NCBI RefSeq assembly: GCF_029457495.1
Contig: NZ_CP120361.1
Location: forward strand, 62,001-126,000
DNA length: 64,000 nucleotides
Reading direction: 5' to 3'
Origin: Chelativorans sp. AA-79
GTDB lineage: Bacteria; Pseudomonadota; Alphaproteobacteria; Rhizobiales; Rhizobiaceae
A program made the translations under genes and the position numbers. Shown piece by piece: positions 53,332 through 63,967 of this stretch. The notes below the pieces were generated by a model. It had not been told where the DNA came from. It searched no databases and was given only the letters and a program-made list of their open reading frames with translations. How positions within the stretch are numbered: the first letter of the stretch is position 1; each line of letters starts with the position of its first letter.

Positions 53332-54206
53332 GCAAGGTCGCGGTTTCGGTCCTGTCGGACGTCGCTTGCCGCCTGGGCGAGGGGCCGAGCTACGATGCGC
53401 GCACGGATACGCTCTTCTGGTTCGACATTCTTGAGCGCAAGCTGCTGGAGAAGCCGCTGTCGGGCACGGAGACGATCGTGCACACACTTCCGGTCATGGC
53501 GAGCGCGATCGCCGATATCGATGCGGAACGCCAGCTTCTGGTCACGGAAACCGGCCTGCAGCTGCGCGACCGCGCCTCGGGCCGGCTGGACATGCTGATG
53601 GAGGTGGATGCGAACCGACCCGACATGCGGTCGAACGATGCCCGGCCTCACCCGGCCGGGGCGCTCTGGTTCGGCACCATGAGCAAGACGGCGGAGGAGC
53701 AGGCCGGCGCTATCTATTGGTTCTTCAAGGGCGAGCTGCGCCGGCTCTTCTCTCACATCACCGTCCCCAACTCGATCTGCTTCTCGCCCGACGGAGCGAT
53801 CGGCTATTTCGCCGACACGCGCGAGAATCGGCTCTATCGCATTGCCTGCGATCCGGAGACCGGGTTGCCCGTGGACGACCCGGTGCTCACCGTGGAAGGC
53901 AAGGAAATGCCGGGCGGCATCGACGGCTCGGTGGTCGATACGCAGGGGACCATCTGGAATGCGCGTTGGGGTGGCGCAAGAATCGATGCGTGGAGCCCGC
54001 GCGGCGAGCTCATCCGCTCGATTCCTATGCCGGCGCGGCAGATCTCCTGCCCGGTCTTCATCGGCCGTGACGCCGGCCGGCTCGCCGCCACCTCCGCCTA
54101 TGAGGGCATGGACGGGGAAGCACGCGAGGCCGATCCGGAGGCGGGCAAGACCTTCCTCGTCGACCTCGACGTGCAGGGGCGCCTGGACCCGCCGGTGCTG
54201 CTTTGA
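53328..54206 (+). CDS. SMP-30/gluconolactonase family protein
   Basis: The 292-residue beta-propeller protein has LGEGPSYDARTDTLFWFDI near 16-34 (Glu18 a likely metal ligand), SNDARPHPAGALWFGTM near 102-118 and NSICFSPDG near 145-153. Such enzymes hydrolyse aldonolactones. The metal site Asp in the last propeller blade lies in PGGIDGSVVD, slightly different from the common PDG motif. ATGA overlap with the upstream SDR shows translational coupling, so SDR plus lactonase form a sugar-oxidation module. Confidence 0.9.
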   Translation: MSKVAVSVLSDVACRLGEGPSYDARTDTLFWFDILERKLLEKPLSGTETIVHTLPVMASAIADIDAERQLLVTETGLQLRDRASGRLDMLMEVDANRPDMRSNDARPHPAGALWFGTMSKTAEEQAGAIYWFFKGELRRLFSHITVPNSICFSPDGAIGYFADTRENRLYRIACDPETGLPVDDPVLTVEGKEMPGGIDGSVVDTQGTIWNARWGGARIDAWSPRGELIRSIPMPARQISCPVFIGRDAGRLAATSAYEGMDGEAREADPEAGKTFLVDLDVQGRLDPPVLL

Positions 54207-54218
54207 CGGGCAGGCGGC

Positions 54219-54839
54219 TCAGCCTTCCAGGATTTCCTTCGAGGCCGCGGTCGAATCGGCGTTGAGCCGGTAGACGATGGGAACGCCCGTTGCGATCTCC
54301 ATCTTGACGATCTCCTCGCCGGAAAGGCGATCCAACACCATCACCAGCGCGCGCAGCGAATTGCCGTGAGCGCTCACCAGCACCGTCTTCCCGCGAAGCA
54401 CCTGCGGCAGGACCTCGCGCAGGTAATAGGGCCAGACGCGTGCGCCGGTGTCGCGCAGGCTCTCGCCGCCAGGTGGCGGCACGTCGTAGGAGCGGCGCCA
54501 GATATGCACCTGCTCCTCGCCCCACTTCTTGCGCGCGTCGTCCTTGTTCAAGCCGGAGAGGTCGCCGTAGTCGCGCTCGTTGAGCGCCTGGTCGCGGATG
54601 GTTTCGAGATCGGGCAGGCCGAGCACCTCGAGAATGTGCGTGTTCGTCACCTGGGCGCGCGAGAGGACGGACGTGAAGGCGATGTCCGGCTTCAGCCCCT
54701 TCTCCCTGATCCTGCGGCCGGCGGTCTTCGCCTCCTCATGCCCGCGTTCCGAGAGGCCGGGGTCCCGCCAGCCCGTGAACAGGTTCTTCAGGTTCCATTC
54801 GCTCTGGCCGTGGCGGACGAGGATGAGGGTTCCGGACAT
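54219..54839 (-). CDS. gpmA: 2,3-bisphosphoglycerate-dependent phosphoglycerate mutase
   Basis: The 206-residue enzyme of glycolysis has the phosphohistidine motif RHGQSEWN (His10), the [12 protein letters not shown] segment and SAHGNSLRA with the second histidine. It interconverts 3- and 2-phosphoglycerate. It follows dapB by nine bases, so the two are co-transcribed, and it lacks the C-terminal tail of longer family members. Confidence 0.95.
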   Translation of the reverse strand: MSGTLILVRHGQSEWNLKNLFTGWRDPGLSERGHEEAKTAGRRIREKGLKPDIAFTSVLSRAQVTNTHILEVLGLPDLETIRDQALNERDYGDLSGLNKDDARKKWGEEQVHIWRRSYDVPPPGGESLRDTGARVWPYYLREVLPQVLRGKTVLVSAHGNSLRALVMVLDRLSGEEIVKMEIATGVPIVYRLNADSTAASKEILEG

Positions 54840-54848
54840 GTTTCTCCC

Positions 54849-55682
54849 CTATGAGGCTTGGACGGACGTTTCGGAAAGGCCCAGCACGTCGAGCATGGAA
54901 TGAAGTCCAGGCTTCCTGCCGCGGGCCCAGAGTGCAGCCTTCACCGCGCCGCGCGCGAAGATGGTGCGGTCTTCTGCTTGATGCGAGAGCGTGATGCGTT
55001 CCCCGGCGCCCGCCAGGATGACGGAATGGTCGCCCACGACCGAGCCGCCGCGCAGCGTGGCGAAGCCGATCGTGCCTGCTTCGCGCGGGCCGGTATGGCC
55101 GTCACGGACGCGCACGCTTTCCTCCGCCAGGTCGACGCTGCGCCCTTCGGCGGCCGCTTCGCCCAGGAGCAGGGCGGTGCCGGACGGCGCGTCCACCTTG
55201 TGGCGGTGATGCATCTCCAGGATCTCGATGTCGAAATCGGCCGCATCGAGCGCCCTAGCCGCCTGCTTCACCAGGACCGCGAGCAGGTTGACGCCAAGGC
55301 TCATATTGCCCGACTTGACGATGGTCGCATGGCGGGCCGCGGCGGCGATCGCCGCCTCGTCCTCGCCGGAAAGCCCGGTCGTGCCGATCACATGAACGAT
55401 GCGGGCCTGTGCGGCATACCCCGCAAACTCGACCGTCGCCCGGGGCGTGGTGAAGTCGAGCACGCCGTCGGCCCTGGCGAAGACCGGCAGCGGATCGTCG
55501 TTGATCTCGACATTGATGATGCCGATGCCGGCGAGCTCGCCGGCATCGCGGCCGAGATGCGGCGAGCCGGCGCGTTCGACCGCGCCCACCACCCGCGCGC
55601 CTTCCATGGCATGGATGGTGCGGATGAGCGTCTGGCCCATCCGGCCGCCCGCTCCGACCACAACGAGACCCATATCGTCCAT
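54849..55682 (-). CDS. dapB: 4-hydroxy-tetrahydrodipicolinate reductase
   Basis: The 277-residue enzyme of lysine and diaminopimelate synthesis has the NAD(P) motif GAGGRMG (10-16) and catalytic [15 protein letters not shown]. The ATG overlaps the stop of the ABC exporter gene by one base (TGATG). A TTG just upstream would extend it by a single residue. Function within the cell wall precursor pathway suits the neighbouring envelope genes. Confidence 0.96.
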   Translation of the reverse strand: MDDMGLVVVGAGGRMGQTLIRTIHAMEGARVVGAVERAGSPHLGRDAGELAGIGIINVEINDDPLPVFARADGVLDFTTPRATVEFAGYAAQARIVHVIGTTGLSGEDEAAIAAAARHATIVKSGNMSLGVNLLAVLVKQAARALDAADFDIEILEMHHRHKVDAPSGTALLLGEAAAEGRSVDLAEESVRVRDGHTGPREAGTIGFATLRGGSVVGDHSVILAGAGERITLSHQAEDRTIFARGAVKAALWARGRKPGLHSMLDVLGLSETSVQAS

Positions 55683-57604
55683 CAACGGCCCTCCTCGGCT
55701 TCACTCATCGGGGTGCCCTTCACATCGACCGTGGCACCTTCCAGCAGATTCTCCGCCCCTTCGGTCTGCATGCGATAGAAGCGGGCATAGATGCCATGCG
55801 GCTTCTTAACCAGCATGCGATGCGTCCCCTGCTCCACCAGGCGGCCCTCCTCCAATACGACGATATGGTCGGCGTTGACGACAGTGGAAAGACGGTGCGC
55901 GATCACCAGCGTCGTGCGCTTGGCCATCACCCGCTCCAGGGCCTGCTGCACCTTGGCCTCCGATTCGTTGTCGAGCGCCGACGTGGCCTCGTCCAGGAGC
56001 AGGATGGGCGCATTGCGCACGATCGCGCGCGCAATGGAAAGGCGCTGGCGCTGCCCGCCGGAAAGCGTTGCGCCATTTTCTCCAACCAGCGTCTCGTAGC
56101 CGTTCTCCTGCTGCAGGATGAATTCCTCCGCATTTGCGAGTCTCGCGGCCTCCTCCACCTCCGCATCGGCGGCATCCGGCCGGCCGTAGCGGACGTTGTC
56201 GCGGATCGTGCCCTCGAAAAGATAAGGATGCTGCGAGACATAGGCGATGCTCGACCGCAGGGACCGCTTCGTGACCCGGGAAATGTCCTGTCCGTCGACC
56301 AGGATCGCGCCGCCGTCGAGGTCGTAGAAGCGCTGCAGCAGTGCGAAGAGCGTGGACTTGCCTGCGCCTGACGGCCCCACGATCGCCGTGGTCCTGCCCG
56401 CCGCCGCATCGAAGCTGACGCCATGCAGCACCGGCATGTGCTCCGAATAGGAGAAGCGTACCTTTTCGAAGCGCACGTTTCCCGTGCTGAGCTTCAGGGG
56501 CTCGGCGCCCGGTGCATCCGGCTGCGCGGGCTCGAGGTCGAGGATCTCGTAGATCATGCGCGCATTCACCAGCGCCCGCTCGATGTTGACCGGCGCCCGC
56601 ACGAGCTTTCGTGCCGGCTCGTATGACAGGAACAGCGCGCCGAGAAACGCCACCACCGCGCCCGGCGGCTCGCCGTTCCTCGCGATGCGCCAGCCCGCAT
56701 AGACGACGACGGCGGCAATGGCGAAGCCGGTCAGGAGCTCGGTGATCGGCCCCAGCCGCTCGGAAAGGCGCGCGATCTTGTTTGAACGCGCCTCCGCATT
56801 CTTGATCAGCCTGGCCATCTTATCGGCCAACACGCTTTCCATCGTGAAGGCCTTGATGATGGAGATTCCCTGGACGGATTCCTGCATGGCGCCGAGAAGA
56901 CGGGAATTGATCTCCACCGCCTCGCGGCTCACGCTGCGCACCCGCCGGGTCACGTAGCCGATGGCGTAGAGGAGCGGCGGGACGATGATCAGCACGAAGA
57001 GCGACAGCACCGGATCCATCGTCACCATCGCCACCACCAGCGTGACGAGTTGGACCACGTCGCGGGCCAAGGCGGCCAGGGTCAGGTTCAGGAGATCGCG
57101 AATGCCCGTGACGTTCTGCGCGATCCGGGAAGCAAGCTGGCCGGAGCGCGTCCCGGTGAAAAAGCCGACATCAAGCCGCATGAGGTGATCGAACATACGG
57201 CGCTGGTAGCGGGCCACGATGTTGTTGCCGACCTGGGCCAGCAGCACCGCCTGGCCGTAGCTTGCGACGCCGCGGATGGCGAAGACGACGACGATCGCCC
57301 CGGCGATCATCCAGGCGGCGTTCCAGTCGCGCTCGACGAAGACGTCGTCGGTTATGTATTTCAGCGCCCATACGTTGAAATAAGCCGTGGGCGCAAGGAT
57401 CAGCATGCAGAGGATGGCCAGTCGGTATTGCGGGATGAAATCCCGACCGTTCTCCGCCAGCACCCGCCGGATGACGGCAATGATCGCATCCGGCTCTATC
57501 TTGCTCGGGAACCTGCCGAAGATCGAGGCGACTGTCGTTCGCAAACTGCCCAACTGTGACTGTCCTTCGTCTGCTGTCCCGCACGCTCCGCGGCGCTCGC
57601 CCAT
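55682..57604 (-). CDS. MsbA-like ABC exporter (membrane and ATPase fused)
   Basis: The 640-residue half-transporter has six membrane helices (about 60-340) and an ATPase with Walker [10 protein letters not shown], signature [15 protein letters not shown] and Walker [13 protein letters not shown]. The layout matches MsbA and related multidrug or lipid exporters that work as dimers. The first 25 residues are polar and poorly supported as coding, so the true start may be internal; no strong ribosome binding site was seen. Substrate cannot be told from sequence. Confidence 0.88.
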   Translation of the reverse strand: MGERRGACGTADEGQSQLGSLRTTVASIFGRFPSKIEPDAIIAVIRRVLAENGRDFIPQYRLAILCMLILAPTAYFNVWALKYITDDVFVERDWNAAWMIAGAIVVVFAIRGVASYGQAVLLAQVGNNIVARYQRRMFDHLMRLDVGFFTGTRSGQLASRIAQNVTGIRDLLNLTLAALARDVVQLVTLVVAMVTMDPVLSLFVLIIVPPLLYAIGYVTRRVRSVSREAVEINSRLLGAMQESVQGISIIKAFTMESVLADKMARLIKNAEARSNKIARLSERLGPITELLTGFAIAAVVVYAGWRIARNGEPPGAVVAFLGALFLSYEPARKLVRAPVNIERALVNARMIYEILDLEPAQPDAPGAEPLKLSTGNVRFEKVRFSYSEHMPVLHGVSFDAAAGRTTAIVGPSGAGKSTLFALLQRFYDLDGGAILVDGQDISRVTKRSLRSSIAYVSQHPYLFEGTIRDNVRYGRPDAADAEVEEAARLANAEEFILQQENGYETLVGENGATLSGGQRQRLSIARAIVRNAPILLLDEATSALDNESEAKVQQALERVMAKRTTLVIAHRLSTVVNADHIVVLEEGRLVEQGTHRMLVKKPHGIYARFYRMQTEGAENLLEGATVDVKGTPMSEAEEGR

Positions 57605-57676
57605 GGCTGCGGCCAGCCTATGCCCGATCGACGGCGCACATGCAATTGCAGGCAGGCAACAGGCGGTATCAGACGC

Positions 57677-58705
57677 TCAGCGCTCCCGCCAACGCCGTCC
57701 CACCGTTTCAACGCCGAATCGCGCCGGCGTGCGCGCATAGGCCGCAAGGCCCTGGAGGGCGGCCATCGGGTGCGTGATGACGAAGACCGGCATGGAAGCC
57801 ATCAGCGCGTTGTGGGGCGCCTTGTCCTCGAAAGCAGTGCGAAAGAGCCCGTTCTGCAAAGCCGGCACGATCTTCTGGGCGATGCCTCCGGTGAGGAACA
57901 CGCCGCCGCGGCTCATGAAGATCAGGCCCAGATCGCCCGCGATGCGGCCGAGATAGGTGACGAAGAGGTCGAGCGTCTCGGCTGCCACAGCATCGCTGCC
58001 GGCCAGTGCCGCGGTCGTGATCTCCGCCGGTGTCGTGAAGCCGGCTTTCTTGCCGTCCGCCTTGGCGATGGCGTGGTAGAGGTTCACGATCCCGCGGCCG
58101 CAGAGCACCTGCTCGCCGGAGACACGACCGCCGATCTTCTCCAGATGCGGGAAAATCTCGTCGTCGCGCGCCGTACGCGGCCCGAGATCGATATGGCCGC
58201 CCTCGCCGGGGATGGGAATCCAAGTCCGGCGGGCGTGGACCAGGCCGGCGACACCGAGGCCGGTGCCGGGCCCCAGGACGACGCGGCTTCCCACCGTCTC
58301 CGCATTGCCGCCGCCGATCTTCTCCAAATGCTCCTCGCCGAGCGCGACCACGGCCAGCGCCTGGGCCTCGAAGTCGTTGAGCACGACCACGTCGCTGAAG
58401 CCCAGACTGGCCATCATCTCGCGCGGACGGACCACCCAGTGCGCGTTGGTGAGGTCGATCTCGTCCCCGTCCACGGGACCGGCGACCGCCAGCACGGCCG
58501 AACGGGGGATGAGATGCGTCTGATCGAGGATCGCAGCCTGGATCGCGTCTTCGATGGTCGGATAGTCGGCCGTCTGGACGACGGGGAATTCCCGCGGCTC
58601 GGCATAGGTGTCCACCACGATGGCGAAGCGCGCATTCGTGCCGCCGATGTCGCCGATCAGGATCGGGAAGTCGAGCATCACGTCATGATCGGTCGAATAC
58701 GCCAT
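57677..58705 (-). CDS. glk: Glucokinase
   Basis: The 342-residue protein is a ROK-independent bacterial glucokinase (Glk family) with the ATP-binding [10 protein letters not shown] (18-27), [10 protein letters not shown] with the catalytic Asp and PGTGLG and PGEGGH segments. It phosphorylates glucose to glucose 6-phosphate. GAGGCGAG precedes the ATG. It lies between mgsA and the ABC exporter on the same strand. Confidence 0.95.
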   Translation of the reverse strand: MAYSTDHDVMLDFPILIGDIGGTNARFAIVVDTYAEPREFPVVQTADYPTIEDAIQAAILDQTHLIPRSAVLAVAGPVDGDEIDLTNAHWVVRPREMMASLGFSDVVVLNDFEAQALAVVALGEEHLEKIGGGNAETVGSRVVLGPGTGLGVAGLVHARRTWIPIPGEGGHIDLGPRTARDDEIFPHLEKIGGRVSGEQVLCGRGIVNLYHAIAKADGKKAGFTTPAEITTAALAGSDAVAAETLDLFVTYLGRIAGDLGLIFMSRGGVFLTGGIAQKIVPALQNGLFRTAFEDKAPHNALMASMPVFVITHPMAALQGLAAYARTPARFGVETVGRRWRER

Positions 58706-58733
58706 CTCGCCTCGAAGCCTCCTTGCCCAGCTC

Positions 58734-59126
58734 TCACGCCGCGGGCTTGCCCGCTTCTTCCAATCCTAGAATGTTCTTGGCCGTGGCACGGTTCAAGGCC
58801 ATCGGTATATCGTAGACGATGGCGAGCCGCATTAGCGCCTTCACATCCACATCATGCGGCATGGGCGTGAGCGGGTCGACGAAAAAGATGACGAGGTCGA
58901 TCGCCCGCTCCGCGATCAGAGCCCCGATCTGCTGGTCGCCGCCGAGCGGCCCGCTTTTCAACCGTCTTATGGTCAGATCGGGACAGGCTTCCGCGACGCG
59001 CCCGCCGGTCGTGCCCGTGGCGACCAGGTCGCAGCCCGCGAGCCAAGCCCGGTGGTCGCGCGCAAACGCCACCATGTCGTCCTTTTTCTGGTCATGCGCG
59101 ATCAGCGCAACACGTCTGACTGCCAA
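58734..59126 (-). CDS. mgsA: Methylglyoxal synthase
   Basis: The 130-residue protein converts dihydroxyacetone phosphate to methylglyoxal. It has [27 protein letters not shown] with the catalytic Asp and [20 protein letters not shown]. The only usable start is TTG 59126: an in-frame TAG lies ten codons upstream and no ATG or GTG intervenes, while starting later would lose the conserved first strand. It is shorter than E. coli MgsA (152). mepA lies 97 bp upstream. Confidence 0.93.
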   Translation of the reverse strand: MAVRRVALIAHDQKKDDMVAFARDHRAWLAGCDLVATGTTGGRVAEACPDLTIRRLKSGPLGGDQQIGALIAERAIDLVIFFVDPLTPMPHDVDVKALMRLAIVYDIPMALNRATAKNILGLEEAGKPAA

Positions 59127-59223
59127 AACGGTCTTCCACGGCTTGCCGGGCTTCTAAATCGGTTGAAGCTCTATAGGCGAGCGAGGCGGCCATGAAAAGC
59201 CGCTTACGCTCTTCCGGAGAGAT

Positions 59224-60258
59224 TTAGCGATAGGGCCTCGGAGAGGGACGCGGTATCTCCGTCGGCTGCAGCGAAAGCAGGAGCGAGGCCGGATCCGCCG
59301 CCTGCACCGCCGCAGATGCAGCCGACGCATAGAAGGGCACCTGGCCCGAGTCGACCAATGTGGCCGATGCTTCCGAAGGCGGCGAGGGCGCGGCAAGCAC
59401 GCCCTTGCAGGCGGCGGGCAGCGCCGCCATGGTCATGACGTCCCGCGCCTTCGGCTTTTGTGGTCCCTTCGCTGGTTTCCAGGGTTCGTCGGTGAACCAC
59501 CAGGCCAGCGACTTGTCGCAGCCGTCGCTTCTGGGGGGCGGGTTCTGGCTCTTGCAGCCGGGCGAGCCCTTCGGACAGCCGATGCGGATATGGAAGTGGT
59601 AGTTGTGGCCCCAGAAGGGACGGATCTTGCTGAGCCAACTCCGGTCGCCCGTCACGGTATCGCACAGCTTCTTCTTGATGCCGGGATGGACCAGGATCCG
59701 TTCCACCTCCGAGTAGCTCGCAGCCTGCTTGAGCAGCGCCGCATGGGCCGGTGTCCAGCGGCTTTCGTCCACATAGAGCGAGTTCTCCTTGATCATGGAG
59801 ACGGCGCTGATTTTCTCACGCTCCAGAACGGTCATGCGGCGGTTGGGCATGGGGGTGAACCAGATATCGGCATCGAGCCCGATCTGGTGCGACGCATGGC
59901 CCGTTAGCATCGGCCCGCCACGAGGCTGGGAAATGTCGCCGATGAGGAGCCCCGGCCAGCCGACCGCCGCCGCGTCGTGCGAGAAGCGTTCGAGCAGGCG
60001 GATGAGGTCCGGATGGCCCCAGCGCCGATTGCGCGAAAGCCGCATGGCCTGCCAATGCTCGCCATCGGGCGCGATCGCCACCCCGCCGGCGAAGCAGCCC
60101 TTGGAATAGAAGCCGTAGGAGGCCGGCCGGGTGGCCGCCGGCAGGGTCTTGGCCCCGAAAAGCTCCTTAGCGAGCGGCTCGGCCTTGGCCGGGACCGCCC
60201 ACGCAAGGGCAGACAGGAGGCCGGCACCAGCCAGCCGTATGATCGAGAATTGCCGCAT
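59224..60258 (-). CDS. mepA: Penicillin-insensitive murein endopeptidase
   Basis: The 344-residue protein has a Sec signal peptide (cleavage after AKA, residue 26) and the LAS metallopeptidase site: His124 and Asp131 in HASHQIGLDAD and the downstream HNYHFH. MepA cleaves D-alanyl-meso-diaminopimelyl cross-links in the periplasm. AGGAGCGAAAG before the ATG fixes the start. After the conserved core ending near residue 270 there is a long alanine- and proline-rich tail, not usual in E. coli MepA (274). Confidence 0.93.
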   Translation of the reverse strand: MRQFSIIRLAGAGLLSALAWAVPAKAEPLAKELFGAKTLPAATRPASYGFYSKGCFAGGVAIAPDGEHWQAMRLSRNRRWGHPDLIRLLERFSHDAAAVGWPGLLIGDISQPRGGPMLTGHASHQIGLDADIWFTPMPNRRMTVLEREKISAVSMIKENSLYVDESRWTPAHAALLKQAASYSEVERILVHPGIKKKLCDTVTGDRSWLSKIRPFWGHNYHFHIRIGCPKGSPGCKSQNPPPRSDGCDKSLAWWFTDEPWKPAKGPQKPKARDVMTMAALPAACKGVLAAPSPPSEASATLVDSGQVPFYASAASAAVQAADPASLLLSLQPTEIPRPSPRPYR

Positions 60259-60292
60259 CTTTCGCTCCTGGTTCGGCCAGGGTTGCGGCGAA

Positions 60293-61186
60293 TCATAGCA
60301 TATTTGCGGCAGACTCGCCCCTCCAGTCGCCGGCCTTCCATATCGCTTCCAACGCATGGCGATAGTTCGGGTAGCGCAACTCGTACCCCGAGGCCTTGAG
60401 TTTTCCGTTCGAAACACGTTTGCATTCGGAATAGAAGGACCGGCCCATCGGGCTCAAATCCGCTTGATCGAAGGGGACTTCCGGCGGCGGGTCCATGCCC
60501 ATCAATCGCGCCGCATAGGCAACCACGTCCTGCGCCGGCGCGGGTTCCTCATCGGACAGGTTAAAGATGCCGCCGGCCTTCATCCGCATCAGGTGGCGCG
60601 TGGCGCCTGCGATATCCTCCACATGGATGCGGTTGAAGACCTGGCCGGGCTTCACGATACGTCTTGCCGTCCCTTCGGAGAAATTGACGAATGCATTGCG
60701 CCCCGGCCCATAAATGCCGGGAAGGCGCAGGATGGCAACAGGAACGCCGGTCTGCCTGCCGAAGGTCAGCCACGCATCCTCGGCCTCAAGGCGCTGGCGC
60801 GAGCGGGAAGAGGAGGGCCGGCATTCGCTTTCTTCATCCACCCACGCGCCGCCGTGGTCGCCGTAGACGCCGACGGTGGAGAGGTAGCCGACCCATTCCA
60901 GGTTCGGGATGCCGCCGCTGAGCGCTCGCAGGTCGGCCAGCACCGGATCTCCTCCCTCGCCGGGCGCGATCGAGATGATGAGGTGCGTTGCCTCCTGTAG
61001 CGCCTGCTTCGTTTCGCCTCCGAAACCCTCCCCCGCATAGAGAAGCGGCCTGATGCCGAGGCGGGAGAGTGCCTCCGCATTGTCCGCACTGCGGGTGGTG
61101 CCCGCCAGGAAATCCGCTTGCGGCGCGAGCGCGCGGCCGATCGCCCGGCCGCTGTAGCCCGCGCCGAATATGAGGACGCGTCGCAT
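60293..61186 (-). CDS. NAD-dependent epimerase-like SDR (YeeZ-like)
   Basis: The 297-residue protein has an N-terminal Rossmann motif GAGYSG (residues 8-13) and the extended-SDR segments STVGVYGDHGG and LRLPGIYGPGRNA. It lacks the classical YxxxK in the usual place, so catalytic activity is uncertain, as in other YeeZ-type proteins. The ATG overlaps the queG stop by one base. Role unknown. Confidence 0.82.
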   Translation of the reverse strand: MRRVLIFGAGYSGRAIGRALAPQADFLAGTTRSADNAEALSRLGIRPLLYAGEGFGGETKQALQEATHLIISIAPGEGGDPVLADLRALSGGIPNLEWVGYLSTVGVYGDHGGAWVDEESECRPSSSRSRQRLEAEDAWLTFGRQTGVPVAILRLPGIYGPGRNAFVNFSEGTARRIVKPGQVFNRIHVEDIAGATRHLMRMKAGGIFNLSDEEPAPAQDVVAYAARLMGMDPPPEVPFDQADLSPMGRSFYSECKRVSNGKLKASGYELRYPNYRHALEAIWKAGDWRGESAANML

Positions 61187-62337
61187 CAGGCGAGCACCTC
61201 CTGCTCGGCCCGGTCCCATTCGGCCTGCACTTCCGGATCGCCTTCGATGGGCCGCAGGCGCCTCGCCAAGGCGTCGAAGGCGGCAGGGTCCAGGAGCCGC
61301 GAAAGCGCCCAGACGGCGGCACCGCGAACGAGCGGCGCTTCGTCACGCGCGAGGCGCTCGCACCGGGGGATGAGGTCCCGCGCATCGGAATTGCCCGCCG
61401 CGATCAGCACGTTGCGGACGAAGCGATCGCGGCCGATGCGTTTTACCGGCGAACCGGAGAAGAATGCCCGGAAAGCCCGATCGTCCAGGTCCAGCAGATC
61501 GGCCAGTGCGGGCGCCTTCAGGTCTTCGCGCGCCTGGAGCTTGGCTTCGGAGGCGGTCCGGGCGAACTTGTTCCACGGGCAGACGGCGAGGCAATCGTCG
61601 CAGCCATAGATGCGGTTTCCCATCTTCGCGCGGAACTCATGAGGGATCGGCCCCTTGTGTTCAATGGTGAGATAGGAGATGCAGCGCCGCGCGTCGAGTT
61701 GATAGGGTGCGGGAAAGGCCTCGGTCGGGCAGATGTCCAGGCAGGCGCGGCAGGAGCCGCAATGGTCCGTCTCGGGTCTGTCGGGCGCTATCTCGACGGT
61801 GGTGAAGATCGAGCCGAGGAACAGCCAGGAGCCCAGTTCCCGGCTCACCAGGTTCGTGTGCTTGCCCTGCCAGCCGAGCCCGGCGGCGGCGGCAAGCGGC
61901 TTCTCCATCACCGGTGCGGTGTCCACGAAGACCTTCACATCCTCGCCGGCTTTTGCGGCGAGCTTGCCGGCGACCTGCTTCAACCGGCCCTTGATCAGGT
62001 CATGGTAATCGCGATTCCGCGCATAGACGGAGATGGCCGCCCTGTCCCTTTGTTCGAGGACCGGCAGCGGGTCCTCCTCGGGCCCGTAATTCATGCCGAG
62101 CATCACGATGGAGCGCACATCCGGCCAGAGCGCGCGCGGGCGGGCGCGGCGCATGGCCGTTTCCGCCATCCATTCCATGCTGCCGTGCCGGCCTTCGCTC
62201 AGGAATTCGGCAAGCCGCGCCGGGGCCGAAGGCGCGGCGTCGGGCGTGGTGAAGGCCACCATGTCGAAACCTGCCGCGCGCGCCTCCCTCCCGATGAACG
62301 CGCGCAGCCGTTCCGGCTCGGCTCGCGCGGTACGCAT
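61186..62337 (-). CDS. queG: Epoxyqueuosine reductase
   Basis: The 383-residue enzyme carries out the last step of queuosine synthesis in tRNA. Two [4Fe-4S] sites are complete: Cys193, Cys196, Cys199 and Cys203 ([11 protein letters not shown]) with Cys246, Cys249 and Cys253 (CDDCLAVC) and Cys219. Asp140 in VDTAPVMEK matches the proposed proton donor of QueG. A HEAT-like region ends the protein. It overlaps its neighbours on both sides by single bases. Confidence 0.96.
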   Translation of the reverse strand: MRTARAEPERLRAFIGREARAAGFDMVAFTTPDAAPSAPARLAEFLSEGRHGSMEWMAETAMRRARPRALWPDVRSIVMLGMNYGPEEDPLPVLEQRDRAAISVYARNRDYHDLIKGRLKQVAGKLAAKAGEDVKVFVDTAPVMEKPLAAAAGLGWQGKHTNLVSRELGSWLFLGSIFTTVEIAPDRPETDHCGSCRACLDICPTEAFPAPYQLDARRCISYLTIEHKGPIPHEFRAKMGNRIYGCDDCLAVCPWNKFARTASEAKLQAREDLKAPALADLLDLDDRAFRAFFSGSPVKRIGRDRFVRNVLIAAGNSDARDLIPRCERLARDEAPLVRGAAVWALSRLLDPAAFDALARRLRPIEGDPEVQAEWDRAEQEVLA

Positions 62338-63026
62338 CAGAAATCCAGATCCGAGTAGTGGGAGGCGGGCGAGACCCCCCGCACGCGGTCGTTCAGGAGG
62401 GAACGGAAGGAGGGACGCGACTTCATGCGACTGTACCAGTCGCGCGCGGCCTCGAATTCGCGCCAGTCTATCTCGCCGAGATAGTCGAGGATCGAGAGCG
62501 CAGCAGCAGCAGCCGCATCGGCATAGGAAAGGCGCGGCCCGGCCAGCCAGTCCCGCGTCGCCGCCAGCCAGTTCGTATATTTCAGGTGCTGGCGCACATT
62601 GGCGCGCGCGGTGCGGATCGCGCCTGAATCGGGGGAGCCGCCGCCTTCTCCGCCCATCAAGGGCTTGAGTGCCCGCTCGCGCACGAGGTGCTTGGTAACT
62701 TCGTTCTCCATCTTGACGAGATACCAGTCGACAAGCCGGCGGATCTCTGCCCGGGTCAAGGGATCCTCCGCCATAAGCCGCCGCTGGCGCTGCAGCGCGC
62801 CGCGCGTCTCGTCGATATATTCAGCAATCACCGTGGCGCCGATGATGGCATGATCCCCTTCCGCCAGGAGGACGGGGATGGTGCCGGCCGGATTGAGCGA
62901 GAGGAATTCCTTGCGCCGCGCCCACGGGCGCTCCTCGATCAAGGCCAGATCCTCGCCGTATTCGCCAAAGGCGAGGCGCACGAAGCGGCAGGAAGCATAA
63001 AGTGAATGATGGAACAGCGTCAGCAT
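62337..63026 (-). CDS. Glutathione S-transferase family protein
   Basis: The 229-residue protein has a thioredoxin-like N-terminal domain with [16 protein letters not shown] and the cis-proline loop NPAGTIPVL, then a helical C-terminal domain. Starts at 63041 and 63056 are also possible and none has a clear ribosome binding site; I chose ATG 63026, which begins at the first strand of the fold. Substrate unknown. Its stop overlaps the queG start (TGATG). Confidence 0.85.
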   Translation of the reverse strand: MLTLFHHSLYASCRFVRLAFGEYGEDLALIEERPWARRKEFLSLNPAGTIPVLLAEGDHAIIGATVIAEYIDETRGALQRQRRLMAEDPLTRAEIRRLVDWYLVKMENEVTKHLVRERALKPLMGGEGGGSPDSGAIRTARANVRQHLKYTNWLAATRDWLAGPRLSYADAAAAAALSILDYLGEIDWREFEAARDWYSRMKSRPSFRSLLNDRVRGVSPASHYSDLDF

Positions 63027-63160
63027 TGTCGCACTACTCATGTACGCTCTGGCCATTTTCCGGCCGCAACGGTAATCCTCGGATTGCCTGATTCCAGGCC
63101 CTCCGCCGAGCTATAGGGGGAGATGCCAAGCCTGACAAGCAAGCCCGACAAGGAGAAATC

Positions 63161-63967
63161 GTGGCGGAACAGACCATTGCTGAGGCGCTCCTGCTGGGTG
63201 TGCTGGAGGGGCTGACCGAATTCATACCTGTCTCCTCGACCGGGCACATCCTGCTCGCCGGCCATTTTCTCGGATTCGAATCCACAGGCAAGGCGTTCGA
63301 AATCCTGATCCAGCTCGGCGCCATCCTGGCGATTCTGAGCGTCTACGCCACACGGCTCTGGAAGATGCTGGTCTCGCTGCCCGGCGACCCCGCCACAAGG
63401 CGTTTCGTTCTCGGCATCCTGATCGCCTTCCTGCCCGCCGCAATCATCGGCGTGCTCGCCTACAGGATCATCAAGACGGTGCTGTTCGAGACGCCGATGC
63501 TGATCTGCGTCATGCTGATCCTGGGCGGCATCGTGCTCCTGTGGGTGGATCGCTGGGTGAAGGTGCCCCGCTACCGCGACATCACGCAGTTTCCACTTTC
63601 GGTATACCTCAAGATAGGCCTGTTCCAGTGCCTGTCCATGATCCCCGGCACGTCGCGCTCCGGCTCCACGATCGTCGGCGCGTTGCTGCTCGGCGTGGAA
63701 AAGCGCGCGGCGGCGGAGTTCTCGTTCTTCCTCGCCATGCCCACCATGACCGGCGCCTTCGCCTACGATCTTTACAAGAATTACAACGTACTGACCGCGG
63801 CTGACCTTCAGATCATCGGCGTGGGCTTCATCGCCGCCTTCGTGGCGGCGCTCTTCGTGGTGCGCTCGCTGCTCGATTTCGTCTCCCGGCGCGGCTACGG
63901 CCTGTTCGGCTGGTGGCGCATTCTCGTCGGCGGGCTGGGGCTGATCGCGCTGCTCACAGTCGGCTGA
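63161..63967 (+). CDS. uppP: Undecaprenyl-diphosphatase
   Basis: The 268-residue UppP/BacA protein recycles undecaprenyl diphosphate to undecaprenyl phosphate, the carrier for peptidoglycan precursors. It has the Glu-rich motif [14 protein letters not shown] (16-29) and [10 protein letters not shown] near 162-171, both catalytic. The GTG start is supported by AGGAGAAA just upstream. It has seven or eight membrane helices and lies alone, divergent from the glutathione transferase gene. Confidence 0.97.
   Translation: MAEQTIAEALLLGVLEGLTEFIPVSSTGHILLAGHFLGFESTGKAFEILIQLGAILAILSVYATRLWKMLVSLPGDPATRRFVLGILIAFLPAAIIGVLAYRIIKTVLFETPMLICVMLILGGIVLLWVDRWVKVPRYRDITQFPLSVYLKIGLFQCLSMIPGTSRSGSTIVGALLLGVEKRAAAEFSFFLAMPTMTGAFAYDLYKNYNVLTAADLQIIGVGFIAAFVAALFVVRSLLDFVSRRGYGLFGWWRILVGGLGLIALLTVG

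Noticed and set aside
59127..59223. Hairpin GCGGC / GCCGC between mepA and mgsA as a terminator
   Set aside because: The stem is only five base pairs with an 8-base loop and no T-run on the minus strand, so it does not meet terminator criteria.
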